A stretch of 64,000 nt of DNA from contig NZ_AP025627.1 of assembly GCF_022846435.1 (NCBI RefSeq), forward strand, positions 716,001 through 780,000. The letters are read 5' to 3'. The stretch is from Parageobacillus sp. KH3-4 (GTDB lineage Bacteria > Bacillota > Bacilli > Bacillales > Anoxybacillaceae). Below, piece by piece: positions 38,829-47,757 of the stretch. A program made the position numbers and the translations under genes. The notes beneath the pieces are model-generated. The model worked only from the letters and a program-made list of their open reading frames with translations. It had not been told where the DNA came from and made no database searches. Position 1 is the first letter of the stretch. The number at the start of each line of letters is the position of its first letter.

Positions 38829-39344
38829 ATGAGCGTAACGGAACATAAAAAAGAAGCGCCGCGTGTCGTCCGCTGCAAAGTCATTACTATTAGCGACACA
38901 AGAACAATCGATACGGACAAAAGCGGAAAATTAATGATCGATTTATTGAAAGAAGCTGGACATGAAGTTGTCAGTTATGAGATTGTGAAAGATGAAAAAG
39001 AAGCGATCCGTTCGGCGATTTTGCGCGGATGTGAACAGCCAGACATCGACGCGGTGCTAACCAACGGCGGCACCGGCATCGCCAAAAGAGATGTGACGAT
39101 CGAAACAGTAAAAGAAATCATTGAAAAAGAAATCGTTGGCTTTGGCGAGTTGTTTCGCATGTTAAGCTATACGGAAGATATCGGCTCAGCAGCGATATTG
39201 TCGAGAGCCATCGCTGGGGTGGCGAACGATACAGCAATTTTTTCTACGCCCGGATCGTCGGGGGCGGTGCGCCTTGCGATGATGAAGTTGATTTTGCCGG
39301 AGATTAGTCACGTGGTGCGGGAAATAAGAAAAGACTTGCGATGA
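38829..39344 (+). CDS. moaB: Molybdopterin adenylyltransferase-like protein MoaB
   Basis: A 171-aa MoaB/Mog-type protein of molybdenum cofactor synthesis, binding or adenylating molybdopterin. Motifs: VITISDTRTIDTDKSGK, LTNGGTGIAKRDVTIE (the GGTG site) and FSTPGSSGAVRLAM. ATG 38829 is preferred over 38820 because AGGTGATC precedes it. Separate from other moa genes, as in B. subtilis where moaB also sits between ackA and argG. Confidence 0.93.
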   Translation: MSVTEHKKEAPRVVRCKVITISDTRTIDTDKSGKLMIDLLKEAGHEVVSYEIVKDEKEAIRSAILRGCEQPDIDAVLTNGGTGIAKRDVTIETVKEIIEKEIVGFGELFRMLSYTEDIGSAAILSRAIAGVANDTAIFSTPGSSGAVRLAMMKLILPEISHVVREIRKDLR

Positions 39345-39349
39345 AAAGG

Positions 39350-39384
39350 AAAAAGTGTCCGTTTAAGGAAGCGGACACTTTTTT
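39350..39384. terminator. Two-way terminator between moaB and the hypothetical gene
   Basis: AAAAGTGTCCG pairs with CGGACACTTTT around a 10-nt loop, with A- and T-runs on the two sides. Confidence 0.9.
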
Positions 39385-39419
39385 CGCTTTATTGTGAAGA
39401 ACAAGCGCCGAAGTTGCTC

Positions 39420-39737
39420 TTAGGCATGATGCGCGTGCGTCGATATTGTTTGATTCAGGCGATACCAAATCCATAAATCGTTAATCACTGAGGCGAGCTC
39501 CGCTATTTCCGAATTTAATTGACAAGAGCGGGCGAAATCACTTTCCTCGCTCAACTCGTCTTGTTTTTTGCTAATGATCTTTTCGAGTTCGGCAATGCGG
39601 TCGGGAATGGTTCCGCGAATGTTTTCCCATCGCAGCAAAATCGCTTGTTGTTCCGCCTCGCTATAGTCTTCCCAGTCTTTTTCAAGTTTCGGCAGCAGAA
39701 TGCCAAGCCGCCGGTCATAGATAAAATATTGTTCCAT
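39420..39737 (-). CDS. Conserved-looking hypothetical coiled-coil protein
   Basis: A 105-aa protein that I do not recognise. It has an aromatic N-terminus (MEQYFIYDRRLGILLP), a long amphipathic helix region (residues 45-85, with IAELEKIISKKQDELSEE), a C-terminal segment LWIWYRLNQ, and ends in the His-rich HAHHA. No signal peptide or membrane helix. ATG 39737 has GTGAGGGA upstream; a longer frame to 39794 has no ribosome site. It is transcribed opposite to moaB and argG and shares a two-way terminator with moaB. Such a gene is not at this place in B. subtilis as far as I remember. Confidence 0.65.
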   Translation of the reverse strand: MEQYFIYDRRLGILLPKLEKDWEDYSEAEQQAILLRWENIRGTIPDRIAELEKIISKKQDELSEESDFARSCQLNSEIAELASVINDLWIWYRLNQTISTHAHHA

Positions 39738-39872
39738 GCTTTTTCCCTCACTTCCCCATATCCCTATTGTATAAAAAAGATCAGAAATAACCAATATCAG
39801 TATTTTTATACTTTTTCATGAATAACTATTGAAAAACATTATAAAAGCTGGTAAATTGATAATATAGCTTTT

Positions 39873-39886
39873 TGAATATTTATTTA
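39873..39886 (+). promoter_or_regulatory. Possible ArgR/AhrC box before argG
   Basis: TGAATATTTATTTA resembles the ARG box core TGAATAnnnATTCA in the left half only; it lies 41 bp before argG, downstream of a weak promoter TTGAAA (39829) with TAAATT (39852). The surrounding region is very AT-rich, so chance similarity is possible. Confidence 0.35.
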
Positions 39887-39926
39887 TATATAAGTATATT
39901 TATGTGAAAGGGAAGGGGAAAACGGC

Positions 39927-41135
39927 ATGACTAATCCGAAAATTGTGTTGGCGTATTCCGGCGGTTTAGATACATCTGTTGCGATTAAATGGCTGCAAGA
40001 GCGAGGCTATGATGTCATCGCGTGCTGCCTGGATCTTGGTGAAGGAAAAGATCTTGATTTTGTGAAAGAAAAAGCGTTGAAAGTTGGAGCGATTAAGTCT
40101 TACGTCATTGACGTCAAGGAAGAGTTTGCGAATGAATATGCGCTTATTGCATTGCAGGCACACGCGCTTTATGAAGGAAAATATCCGCTTGTTTCTGCGC
40201 TATCTCGCCCGCTCATTTCGAAAAAACTAGTCGAAATTGCCGAATTGGAAGGGGCGGTTGCCGTTGCGCACGGATGCACGGGCAAAGGAAACGACCAAGT
40301 CCGCTTTGAAGTATCGATTAAAGCGTTGAATCCGAACTTGGAAGTCGTAGCGCCAGTACGCGAATGGAGCTGGTCGCGCGAAGAAGAAATCGAATATGCG
40401 AAAAAGCATGGCATTCCGATTCCAGTTGACATTGATAGCCCGTTTTCCATTGACAAAAATTTATGGGGAAGAAGCAACGAGTGCGGTATTTTAGAGGACC
40501 CTTGGGCGGCTCCTCCAGAAGAAGCGTACGAGTTAACGGCATCGTTGGAAAATGCACCAGATGTTCCAGAAATCATCGAAATCGGTTTTGAACAAGGCGT
40601 TCCGAAAACATTAAACGGCAAACCGTATTCGCTCGCCAATTTGATTTTGGAGCTAAATGCGATTGCGGGAAAACATGGGGTAGGACGCATCGATCATGTC
40701 GAAAACCGTTTGGTAGGCATTAAATCACGCGAAGTGTATGAATGCCCTGGAGCGATAACGCTAATTAAAGCGCATAAAGAATTAGAGGATTTGACGCTTG
40801 TAAGGGAAGTCGCACATTTTAAACCGATCATCGAGCAAAAATTGACGGAAGTCATTTACAACGGTTTATGGTTCTCGCCGATCAAAGATGCCCTTGTTGC
40901 TTTCTTAAAAGAAACGCAAAAAAACGTAACCGGCGTGGTGCGCGTAAAGCTGTTCAAAGGCCATGCCATCGTGGAAGGACGCAAATCGGAATTCTCCTTA
41001 TATGATGAAAAGCTTGCGACATATACGGCAGATGACCAATTTGACCATCAAGCGGCCGTCGGCTTTATTTCCCTGTACGGATTGCCGACGAAAGTATACA
41101 GCGTCGTCAATAAGCAAAAGAAGGTGACCGTGTGA
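39927..41135 (+). CDS. argG: Argininosuccinate synthase
   Basis: A 402-aa enzyme joining citrulline and aspartate with ATP. N-type ATP pyrophosphatase motif [12 protein letters not shown] at the N-terminus, then [15 protein letters not shown] and [28 protein letters not shown] precedes ATG 39927. The stop codon overlaps the GTG start of argH by 4 nt, so the pair is translationally coupled. Confidence 0.97.
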   Translation: MTNPKIVLAYSGGLDTSVAIKWLQERGYDVIACCLDLGEGKDLDFVKEKALKVGAIKSYVIDVKEEFANEYALIALQAHALYEGKYPLVSALSRPLISKKLVEIAELEGAVAVAHGCTGKGNDQVRFEVSIKALNPNLEVVAPVREWSWSREEEIEYAKKHGIPIPVDIDSPFSIDKNLWGRSNECGILEDPWAAPPEEAYELTASLENAPDVPEIIEIGFEQGVPKTLNGKPYSLANLILELNAIAGKHGVGRIDHVENRLVGIKSREVYECPGAITLIKAHKELEDLTLVREVAHFKPIIEQKLTEVIYNGLWFSPIKDALVAFLKETQKNVTGVVRVKLFKGHAIVEGRKSEFSLYDEKLATYTADDQFDHQAAVGFISLYGLPTKVYSVVNKQKKVTV

Positions 41136-42511
41136 AAAAACTTTGGGGAGGACGTTTCACGAAAACAGCGGAAGAGTGGGTCGACGAGTTTGGTGCGTCG
41201 ATCCCATTCGACCAAGAGTTAGCCGAAGAAGATATTGAAGGCAGCATCGCCCACGTCACGATGCTTGGTAAATGTGGAATTTTGCCGAGCGAGGATGTGG
41301 AAAAAATCAAGGGTGGGCTGCTTGCGCTGTTGAAAAAAGCGAAACAAGGAAAACTTGAATTTTCCGTCGCTTATGAGGATATTCATTTAAATATTGAAAA
41401 AATGCTCATCGATGAAATTGGTCCGGTCGGCGGAAAACTGCATACAGGAAGAAGCCGCAACGACCAAGTGGCAACCGATATGCATTTATATTTGCGCAAA
41501 CGCGTAAACGAGATTATCGAATTGATTAAAGAGCTGCAAAAGGTGCTTGTCGAAAAAGCGGAGGAGCACGTGGAAACGATCGTGCCGGGATATACGCATT
41601 TGCAGCGGGCGCAGCCGATTTCGTTTGCCCATCATTTGCTCGCTTATTTTTGGATGCTCGAGCGCGACCGCGAGCGATTCCGCGAATCATTAAAGCGCAT
41701 TAATAAGTCGCCGCTCGGAGCGGGAGCGCTTGCCGGTACGACGTTTCCCATCGACCGGCATTTAACCGCAGAGCTGCTTGGTTTTGACAGCATTTACGAA
41801 AATAGCATCGACGCGGTGAGCGACCGTGATTTTATCATTGAATTTTTAAGCAACAGCGCTCTGCTCATGATGCACTTATCCCGTTTTTGCGAAGAGTTGA
41901 TTCTTTGGTCAAGCCAAGAGTTTCAGTTTATCGAAATCGATGATGCGTTTGCGACCGGAAGCAGCATTATGCCGCAAAAGAAAAACCCGGATATGGCGGA
42001 GTTAATCCGCGGCAAAACGGGACGGGTGTACGGCAATTTATTGGCACTTTTGACTGTGATGAAAGGAACGCCGCTTGCATACAATAAAGATATGCAAGAG
42101 GATAAAGAAGGCATGTTTGATACGGTGAAAACGGTCACTGGATCGCTGAAAATCTTTACTGGCATGATTAAAACGATGAAAGTTAACGTCGATGTTATGG
42201 AGAAAGCGACAAAACAAGATTTTTCAAACGCAACCGAGCTTGCCGATTACTTGGCGAACAAAGGGGTGCCATTCCGCGAAGCGCATGAGATTGTTGGCAA
42301 ACTTGTGCTGACTTGCATTGAAAGAGGCGTATTTTTAGCTGATTTGCCGCTGGAAGCATATAAGGAGGCATCACCGCTGTTTGAAGACGATATATATGAA
42401 GCGCTAAAGCCTTACACGGCCGTGAACCGCCGCAATAGCGCTGGCGGCACGGGATTTGCTGAAGTAAGAAAAGCGTTGGAAAAAGCGAAAGAAATAATAA
42501 ACACTCCGTAG
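41132..42511 (+). CDS. argH: Argininosuccinate lyase
   Basis: A 459-aa fumarase/aspartase-superfamily enzyme that splits argininosuccinate into arginine and fumarate. Signature [15 protein letters not shown] with the catalytic Ser loop; also [13 protein letters not shown] and [15 protein letters not shown]. The start is GTG 41132 (GTGTGA overlap with argG), preceded by AAGAAGGTGACC. Ends in a two-way terminator that overlaps its stop codon. Confidence 0.96.
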   Translation: MKKLWGGRFTKTAEEWVDEFGASIPFDQELAEEDIEGSIAHVTMLGKCGILPSEDVEKIKGGLLALLKKAKQGKLEFSVAYEDIHLNIEKMLIDEIGPVGGKLHTGRSRNDQVATDMHLYLRKRVNEIIELIKELQKVLVEKAEEHVETIVPGYTHLQRAQPISFAHHLLAYFWMLERDRERFRESLKRINKSPLGAGALAGTTFPIDRHLTAELLGFDSIYENSIDAVSDRDFIIEFLSNSALLMMHLSRFCEELILWSSQEFQFIEIDDAFATGSSIMPQKKNPDMAELIRGKTGRVYGNLLALLTVMKGTPLAYNKDMQEDKEGMFDTVKTVTGSLKIFTGMIKTMKVNVDVMEKATKQDFSNATELADYLANKGVPFREAHEIVGKLVLTCIERGVFLADLPLEAYKEASPLFEDDIYEALKPYTAVNRRNSAGGTGFAEVRKALEKAKEIINTP

Positions 42512-42535
42512 TTTGCGCTGCGGAGTGTTTTTTCA
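42500..42535. terminator. Two-way terminator between argH and the stress protein gene
   Basis: AACACTCCG (42501-42509) and CGGAGTGTT (42522-42530), then TTTTT; on the other strand AAAAAACACTCCG gives an equivalent hairpin. Confidence 0.85.
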
Positions 42536-42544
42536 TTTATTCAC

Positions 42545-42991
42545 TTATTCTTTTTCCGTCCGGACAACAAGCACATCGCACTTTGCATAACGAGTAATAT
42601 GTTCGGAAACGCTTCCAATTAAGAGGCGTTCGACGGCGTTTAGGCCGGTAGCTCCACAAATGATTAAATCAGCTTTATATTTTGGCGCTATGTCCTTGGC
42701 GATTTTCACTTTTGGAGAACCAAATTCAATGTCAATGACAACATCGCTTAATCCAGCGGCGGCCGCTTGTTGTTGGTAACCGTTTAGCAGTTCTTTTGCG
42801 TATTCTTCAGCCCGTTCAACAGCGGCGCGGTCATACACCTCGACGGCTGCAAACCCCCGCAAATCAATGACGTGGGAAAGAACAAGCTTCGCATTGTTGC
42901 GTTTGGCGATTTCGATCGCTTTTTTGAATGCCCATTCCGCTTCTTTCGAACCATCTACCGCAACAACAATCGTTTTGTACGTCATTGCCAT
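42545..42991 (-). CDS. Universal stress protein (UspA family)
   Basis: A 148-aa UspA-fold protein. The start TIVVAVDGSKEAEWAFKKAI and the ATP-binding motif GATGLNAVERLLIGSVSEHI (G2xG9xGS/T form) indicate the nucleotide-binding subclass. Probably a cytoplasmic dimer made under stress. ATG 42991 follows GGGGGAGTGGAG. It converges on argH. B. subtilis has UspA-type genes (yxiE, nhaX), but which one is orthologous I cannot tell. Confidence 0.88.
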   Translation of the reverse strand: MAMTYKTIVVAVDGSKEAEWAFKKAIEIAKRNNAKLVLSHVIDLRGFAAVEVYDRAAVERAEEYAKELLNGYQQQAAAAGLSDVVIDIEFGSPKVKIAKDIAPKYKADLIICGATGLNAVERLLIGSVSEHITRYAKCDVLVVRTEKE

Positions 42992-43104
42992 CGTTCTCCA
43001 CTCCCCCTTTGGATAAAAATGCTATCTCTATTATCAGTATACCTCACAAACAACATGGAAAACTACTGTATGTATGATATTTTTATGAACAAGGAGTGGC
43101 GGCA

Positions 43105-43245
43105 ATGGAAAAAAGTGATAATAAAGGGTTATATGATGAGGAGGAAGCGAAAATAATTAGCGAGCAAATGATAGATGCGCATTATAGCGGGATTGTTGCT
43201 CGCGATGAACCTCGTTATCATCCGGAACGCGAAGTTGGTGAGTAA
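43105..43245 (+). CDS. Small acidic protein of 46 aa
   Basis: A short frame beginning ATGGAAAAAAGTGAT, with an excellent ribosome site AAGGAGTGGCGGCA and a TATGAT -10-like box at 43073-43078. The product starts MEKSDNKGLYDEEEAKIISE and ends DEPRYHPEREVGE; it is charged, soluble and rich in Glu and Asp. Position, before ytkK, is the place of the small gene ytzD in B. subtilis, but I cannot confirm the match. It is followed by a weak hairpin at 43259. Confidence 0.65.
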   Translation: MEKSDNKGLYDEEEAKIISEQMIDAHYSGIVARDEPRYHPEREVGE

Positions 43246-43258
43246 GTTGTTTGGTGCC

Positions 43259-43288
43259 TCATGGTGTTTATTCGCCATGGTGATTTTT
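43259..43288 (+). terminator. Weak terminator-like hairpin after the 46-aa gene
   Basis: CATGG and CCATG can pair around TGTTTATTCG, followed by TGATTTTTT. The same stretch can be read as a direct repeat of CATGGTG. Confidence 0.4.
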
Positions 43289-43372
43289 TAAGGCGAGATG
43301 GATGCGTTTAGACATATATTTATAGTAAAGTAAAGATAAGACAAAAAGTTGTTAAGGTGAGGAGGAGTGGTT

Positions 43373-44131
43373 GTGCGACATGCCCTCATCACAGCCGGAG
43401 CGAAAGGGCTGGGGAGAAAAGTAACAGAACTGTTGCTAGAGAGAGGATATTCCGTAACCGTCAATTACCGAAGCGATGAAGCGGCGGTGCGGTCACTGCA
43501 ACAAAAATACGCCCATCTCGATGAACGGCTGCAATTTGTTCGCGGTGATGTTACGAAAAAAGAAGATTTATTTGCTCTTGTGGATGCGGCGCTCGATCGG
43601 TTTGGACGCATCGATTGTTTAATCAATAATGCGGGGCCGTACATTTTTGAACGAAAAAAATTGGCTGATTACACAGAAGACGAATGGTACGAAATGATTG
43701 AGGGAAATTTAAGCGCCGTATTTCATTTGTTGAAAAAAACGATTCCAGTGATGAGAAAACAACGGTTTGGACGCATTATTACATATGGTTTTCAAGGTGC
43801 GGCGGAAGCGCCGGGATGGCTGCATCGGTCCGCGTTCAGCGCCGCCAAAGTCGGTTTAGTCTCGTTAACGAAAACAATTGCGCTCGAGGAAGCGGAGTAT
43901 GGCATTACCGCAAATATGGTTTGCCCAGGCAATATCGTCGGAGAGATGAAAGAGGCGACGATTGCCTATTCGCGTTCGATAAAAGACGCTGACACCCCGA
44001 TTGGACGCTCAGGGACAGGGGAAGATATTGCTCGCGTTATCGCTTTTTTATGTGAAGAAGATTCCGATATGATTACAGGCGCGATCATTGATGTGACAGG
44101 GGGGGTAAATGTTATTCATCGTTACCGATAA
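43373..44131 (+). CDS. ytkK: SDR-family protein YtkK without the catalytic tyrosine
   Basis: A 252-aa short-chain dehydrogenase/reductase fold, related to FabG. The cofactor loop is TAGAKGLGRK (TGxxxGxG form) and the structural NNAG motif is kept (LINNAGPY). The active-site YxxxK reads FSAAK, with Phe155 in place of Tyr and Lys159 kept, and the usual catalytic Ser before it is absent (ITYGFQGAAEAPG). It may bind NAD(P) without normal reductase chemistry. GTG 43373 is 7 nt after GGAGG; GTG 43367 is too close. Confidence 0.85.
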   Translation: MRHALITAGAKGLGRKVTELLLERGYSVTVNYRSDEAAVRSLQQKYAHLDERLQFVRGDVTKKEDLFALVDAALDRFGRIDCLINNAGPYIFERKKLADYTEDEWYEMIEGNLSAVFHLLKKTIPVMRKQRFGRIITYGFQGAAEAPGWLHRSAFSAAKVGLVSLTKTIALEEAEYGITANMVCPGNIVGEMKEATIAYSRSIKDADTPIGRSGTGEDIARVIAFLCEEDSDMITGAIIDVTGGVNVIHRYR

Positions 44132-44144
44132 TGAGCGCATTTTC

Positions 44145-44183
44145 CAAAAAAACACCTCACTTTGTGTAGTGAGGTGTTTTTGC
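44145..44183 (+). terminator. Terminator after ytkK
   Basis: AAAACACCTCAC pairs with GTGAGGTGTTTT around TTTGTGTA. Confidence 0.9.
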
Positions 44184-44320
44184 GCGTATTTGCTAATGAA
44201 ACATGCAAAACGCATGAATGGCGGGAGAACGCGGAGTGGGATGCTGCGTTGAATACGCTGCTCATAAAGCGAGGCACAACGATTGCTTTTAGGCGAAAAC
44301 CATCGTGATCTTTTTCGCCA

Positions 44321-44368
44321 AAAAAGAGCAGCGATTTTGGCAAAGTTGGGAATACCGCTCTTTTTTGT
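44321..44368 (-). terminator. Terminator-like hairpin after the M24 peptidase gene
   Basis: On the reverse strand AAAAGAGC and GCTCTTTTTT flank a long loop of about 25 nt. It reads as a terminator for the reverse-strand gene ending at 44370. Confidence 0.5.
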
Positions 44369-44369
44369 T

Positions 44370-45467
44370 TCATGAAACGATGATAAGTTCTTTCGGATAT
44401 TTTGTTAAAATCCCTGCACCGTTATCGGTGATAAACACGTCGTCTTCAATGCGTACTCCGCCGACGGAAGGAACATAAATACCCGGCTCAATCGTGAACG
44501 TCATGCCGCGTTCTAGCGGCATCGCGTTTGCTGCGTTCATAGACGGATATTCGTGCAATTCAATGCCTAGACCGTGACCGACGCGATGCGTGAAATACGG
44601 ACCGTATCCGGCTTGTTCAATGATCGATCTCGCGGCGCGATCGACACTGCCGATTTCCACGCCTGGTTTGCATGCATCAATCGCCGCCAACTGTGCGCGC
44701 AAAACGGTATCATAAATCAATTTTTGCTCTTCTGTCGCGCTTTTGAATATAACGGTTCTTGTAATATCTGAACAATAACCGTCTACAATTACGCCCAAAT
44801 CAAATAAGACAAAGTCGCCTTTACGAATGGTTGTGAGCCCTGGAACGCCGTGAGGGTTTGCTGTGTTTTCCCCGGCTAATACCATTGTGGCAAATGACAT
44901 TTCGCGCACGCCTTTTTTCTTCATTTCGTATTCAATCGCTGCGATAATATCTAATTCTGTTTTTCCCTCAGCGATTGCGTTTACTCCTACTTCGACGGCG
45001 TAGTCCGCAAGTTCCGCCGCCTGGCGCAATATGGCGATTTCTTTTTCTTCCTTGATCATCCGCAATTGCCGCAGCTTCTCTTCCGCGTTCAGCCACGAGC
45101 GCGCTTGGAAATATGCTTGAAGCTGTTCATATCGCTCGAGAGAAAGATGGCTTTTTTCGACAGCAATTCGATCGATTTTTATGTTTTTGGCACGAACGTG
45201 CCGTTCAAGCAGCTGCCACGGGTTGTCTGCATCTCCATAATCGATGATTTCATACGTCCATCCAGCTTGTCTTGCGCGCGCCGTTTCCATTTGCGGGCAA
45301 ATTAATGCCGGCTCTTCGTGCGGAAAAACAAGCAACGCCAAAAGCCGTTCATGCGGATCGCAATAAAATCCGCTTAAATAAAAAACGTTCGGACTTGACG
45401 TAATAAGCGCAAATGAAATATGTTGTTCTTGAAGCCATTCGGAAAATAAGTGAAGTCGTTTGTTCAT
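44370..45467 (-). CDS. M24-family Xaa-Pro dipeptidase/aminopeptidase
   Basis: A 365-aa peptidase with a creatinase-like N-terminal domain (1-130) and a pita-bread catalytic domain. Metal ligands are visible: FDLGVIVDGYCSDITRT (two Asp), HRVGHGLGIELHEYP (His), TIEPGIYVP (Glu) and GVRIEDDVFIT (Glu). It is expected to release residues before proline. ATG 45467 follows GGAAGGGTGTC; the frame continues 52 codons further upstream without a ribosome site. Similar to YkvY/YqhT of B. subtilis; here it stands between ytkK and ytkL. Confidence 0.9.
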   Translation of the reverse strand: MNKRLHLFSEWLQEQHISFALITSSPNVFYLSGFYCDPHERLLALLVFPHEEPALICPQMETARARQAGWTYEIIDYGDADNPWQLLERHVRAKNIKIDRIAVEKSHLSLERYEQLQAYFQARSWLNAEEKLRQLRMIKEEKEIAILRQAAELADYAVEVGVNAIAEGKTELDIIAAIEYEMKKKGVREMSFATMVLAGENTANPHGVPGLTTIRKGDFVLFDLGVIVDGYCSDITRTVIFKSATEEQKLIYDTVLRAQLAAIDACKPGVEIGSVDRAARSIIEQAGYGPYFTHRVGHGLGIELHEYPSMNAANAMPLERGMTFTIEPGIYVPSVGGVRIEDDVFITDNGAGILTKYPKELIIVS

Positions 45468-45599
45468 GTGACACCCTTCCTTTCTTCTATATTTTGAGAG
45501 TAGCAGGAATATGGCAAAATGTAAATGTTTATGAGTGAGCGGGAAGGGAAATGTTTCAGCCGTCGCGAATATAATTAATGATGAAAGGAGAGGATGATC

Positions 45600-46280
45600 G
45601 TGAAAGTAACTTATCATGGGCATTCTGTTGTGAAAATTGAAACGAATGGAAAAACGATTTTCATTGATCCGTTTATTACCGGCAATGGTACGACAGATTT
45701 AAAAGTCGAAGATGTGAAGGCAGACGCTATTTTGCTTACGCATGGCCATACCGACCATGTCGGCGATACGGTGCAGCTTGCTAAAAAAAATAATGCGCTT
45801 GTTGTCGCCCCTTTTGAATTAGCTACATATTTAGGATGGCAAGGAGTGAATGTCCATCCGATGCATATCGGCGGAGCGCATCAGTTTGACTTTGGAAAAG
45901 TCAAATTAACGCAGGCGTTCCACGGTTCAGGTTATGTAACGGAAGACAAGCAAATTATTTATACAGGCATGCCGGCGGGAATTTTATTCACTGCGGAAGG
46001 CAAAACGATTTATCACGCTGGGGATACGGGATTGTTTTCTGATATGAAGCTGATCGGTGAGCGCAACGATATTGATGTGGCGTTTTTGCCAATCGGGGAT
46101 AATTTCACGATGGGACCGGAAGATGCAGCGCTTGCTGCGGAGTGGCTTCGTGCGAAAATCGTCGTTCCGATTCATTACAATACGTTCCCGGCGATTGCCC
46201 AAGATCCGCAGCAATTTGTAGCGATGCTCCCTGATGGCGTGGGACGTGTATTAAACCCAGGAGAAAGCATAGAATTATAA
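45600..46280 (+). CDS. ytkL: UPF0173 metal-dependent hydrolase YtkL
   Basis: A 226-aa protein of the metallo-beta-lactamase fold. Metal-binding motif [10 protein letters not shown] is intact, with further ligands in [11 protein letters not shown] and IHYNTFP. Conserved in many bacteria and archaea, with no agreed substrate. GTG 45600 is preferred (9 nt after AGGAG) and gives the conserved start MKVTYHGHS; the ATG at 45594 is only 3 nt from the site. Confidence 0.9.
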   Translation: MKVTYHGHSVVKIETNGKTIFIDPFITGNGTTDLKVEDVKADAILLTHGHTDHVGDTVQLAKKNNALVVAPFELATYLGWQGVNVHPMHIGGAHQFDFGKVKLTQAFHGSGYVTEDKQIIYTGMPAGILFTAEGKTIYHAGDTGLFSDMKLIGERNDIDVAFLPIGDNFTMGPEDAALAAEWLRAKIVVPIHYNTFPAIAQDPQQFVAMLPDGVGRVLNPGESIEL

Positions 46281-46281
46281 T

Positions 46282-46312
46282 AAAAAAGCGTCTCGGAATG
46301 AGGCGCTTTTTT
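46282..46312 (+). terminator. Terminator after ytkL
   Basis: AAAAAAGCGTCTC and GAGGCGCTTTTTT around GGAAT, one G-T pair. Confidence 0.88.
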
Positions 46313-46337
46313 AGCAGCAAGTGCGTCTGCCGCTTCA

Positions 46338-46366
46338 TTGAATTGGATTTGTTTCGCCCGTATAAT
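46338..46366 (+). promoter_or_regulatory. SigA promoter of ytoI
   Basis: TTGAAT (46338-46343), a 17-bp spacer and TATAAT (46361-46366). Confidence 0.75.
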
Positions 46367-46399
46367 GAAGATAGGACATCATGTAAAGGGTGAAGAGAT

Positions 46400-47713
46400 T
46401 TGGCGACAAAGCATGAACAAATTTTGCAATACATTAATAGTTTACCGGTTGGCGAAAAAATTTCGGTAAGGCAAATCGCAAAGGAAATGGGAGTAAGCGA
46501 GGGGACAGCTTATCGCGCCATTAAAGATGCGGAAAATAAAGGGTATGTCAGCACGATTGAACGTGTCGGTACGATCCGCATTGAAAAGAAGCGAAAAGAA
46601 AATATCGAAAAGCTGACGTATGCGGAAGTTGTCAATATTGTCGACGGGCAAGTGCTAGGCGGTCGTGAAGGTTTGCATAAAACGCTGAACCGCTTCGTTA
46701 TTGGTGCGATGAAGCTGGAGGCGATGATGCGCTATACGGGAGCTGGCGATTTGTTGATTGTCGGAAACCGAACGAAAGCGCATGAACGTGCGTTGAAAGC
46801 TGGGGCAGCTGTGTTAATTACCGGAGGATTCGATACGGAAGAACATGTGAAAAGATTGGCGGATGAGTTGCAGCTCCCGATTATTTCGACAAGCTATGAT
46901 ACATTTACAGTGGCAACGATGATTAACCGGGCGATTTACGATCAGCTCATTAAAAAGGAAATCGTTCTCGTTGAAGATATTTTAATCCCGCTCGAAAAAA
47001 CCGTATATTTATATGCTACAGATCCGATTGAACGTTGGTATGAGCTCAATCGCGAAACGAGGCATAGCCGTTTTCCAGTTGTGGATCAGCAGTGGAAAGT
47101 ACAAGGGATCGTTACCGCGAAAGATGTGCTCGACTTTGACCGGCAATTGCCGATCGAAAAGGCGATGACAAAACACCCGATCACAGTAAAAGGAAAAACG
47201 TCGGTTGCCTCCGCTTCACATATTATGGTATGGGAAGGCATCGAGCTTTTGCCGGTTGTTGATGAACATAATCGCCTTCAAGGAATTATCAGCCGCCAAG
47301 ACGTATTGAAAGCGCTCCAGATGATTCAACGCCAGCCGCAAGTAGGCGAGACGATCGATGATATTATTGCAAGCCAGTTCCGCGAAGCCGATGGCGATGG
47401 AAAAGAAGATATGTTTCGCTGCACGGTTACTCCGCAAATGACGAATTATTTAGGAACGCTATCGTATGGAGTGTTTACGACGATTGTTACGGAAGCGGCT
47501 ACACGCGCGCTTCGTGCATATAAACGAGGCGATTTAGTGATCGAAAACATTACGATTTATTTTATTAAACCAGTGCAAATCGACAGCACGATCGAAGTAA
47601 AAGCGAAGCTGTTGGAAATGGGACGGAAATTTGGAAAAGTCGATGTGGAAGCGTATCACGAAGGCATTGTCGTCGGAAAAGCCCTGATGATGTGTCAATT
47701 AATCGACCGCTAG
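46400..47713 (+). CDS. ytoI: YtoI, HTH-DRTGG-CBS-CBS-hotdog protein
   Basis: A 437-aa multi-domain protein. Residues 1-60: winged HTH (ISVRQIAKEMGVSEGTAYRAIKDAENKGYV is its core). About 65-180: DRTGG domain (DLLIVGNRTKAHERALKAGAAVLITGGF). About 190-310: CBS pair (RHSRFPVVDQQWKVQGIVTAKDVL and ELLPVVDEHNRLQGIISRQDVL). About 325-437: hotdog thioesterase-like domain (MTNYLGTLSYGVFTTIVTEAATRAL). The set suggests a regulator sensing adenine nucleotides or an acyl-thioester. Start TTG 46400 behind AAGGGTGAAGAG. Not in an operon. Function unknown. Confidence 0.88.
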   Translation: MATKHEQILQYINSLPVGEKISVRQIAKEMGVSEGTAYRAIKDAENKGYVSTIERVGTIRIEKKRKENIEKLTYAEVVNIVDGQVLGGREGLHKTLNRFVIGAMKLEAMMRYTGAGDLLIVGNRTKAHERALKAGAAVLITGGFDTEEHVKRLADELQLPIISTSYDTFTVATMINRAIYDQLIKKEIVLVEDILIPLEKTVYLYATDPIERWYELNRETRHSRFPVVDQQWKVQGIVTAKDVLDFDRQLPIEKAMTKHPITVKGKTSVASASHIMVWEGIELLPVVDEHNRLQGIISRQDVLKALQMIQRQPQVGETIDDIIASQFREADGDGKEDMFRCTVTPQMTNYLGTLSYGVFTTIVTEAATRALRAYKRGDLVIENITIYFIKPVQIDSTIEVKAKLLEMGRKFGKVDVEAYHEGIVVGKALMMCQLIDR

Positions 47714-47722
47714 CGGCTGTAT

Positions 47723-47757
47723 AAAAAACGGGACGCAATTTACGCCCCGTTTTTTGC
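47723..47757. terminator. Two-way terminator between ytoI and ytpI
   Basis: AAAAAACGGG and CCCGTTTTTT around a 13-nt loop that can add ACG/CGC pairs. It overlaps the 3' end of ytpI. Confidence 0.85.

Noticed and set aside
44122-44373. Reverse frame of 83 codons between ytkK and the M24 peptidase gene
   Set aside because: It spans two terminator hairpins and has no ribosome site.
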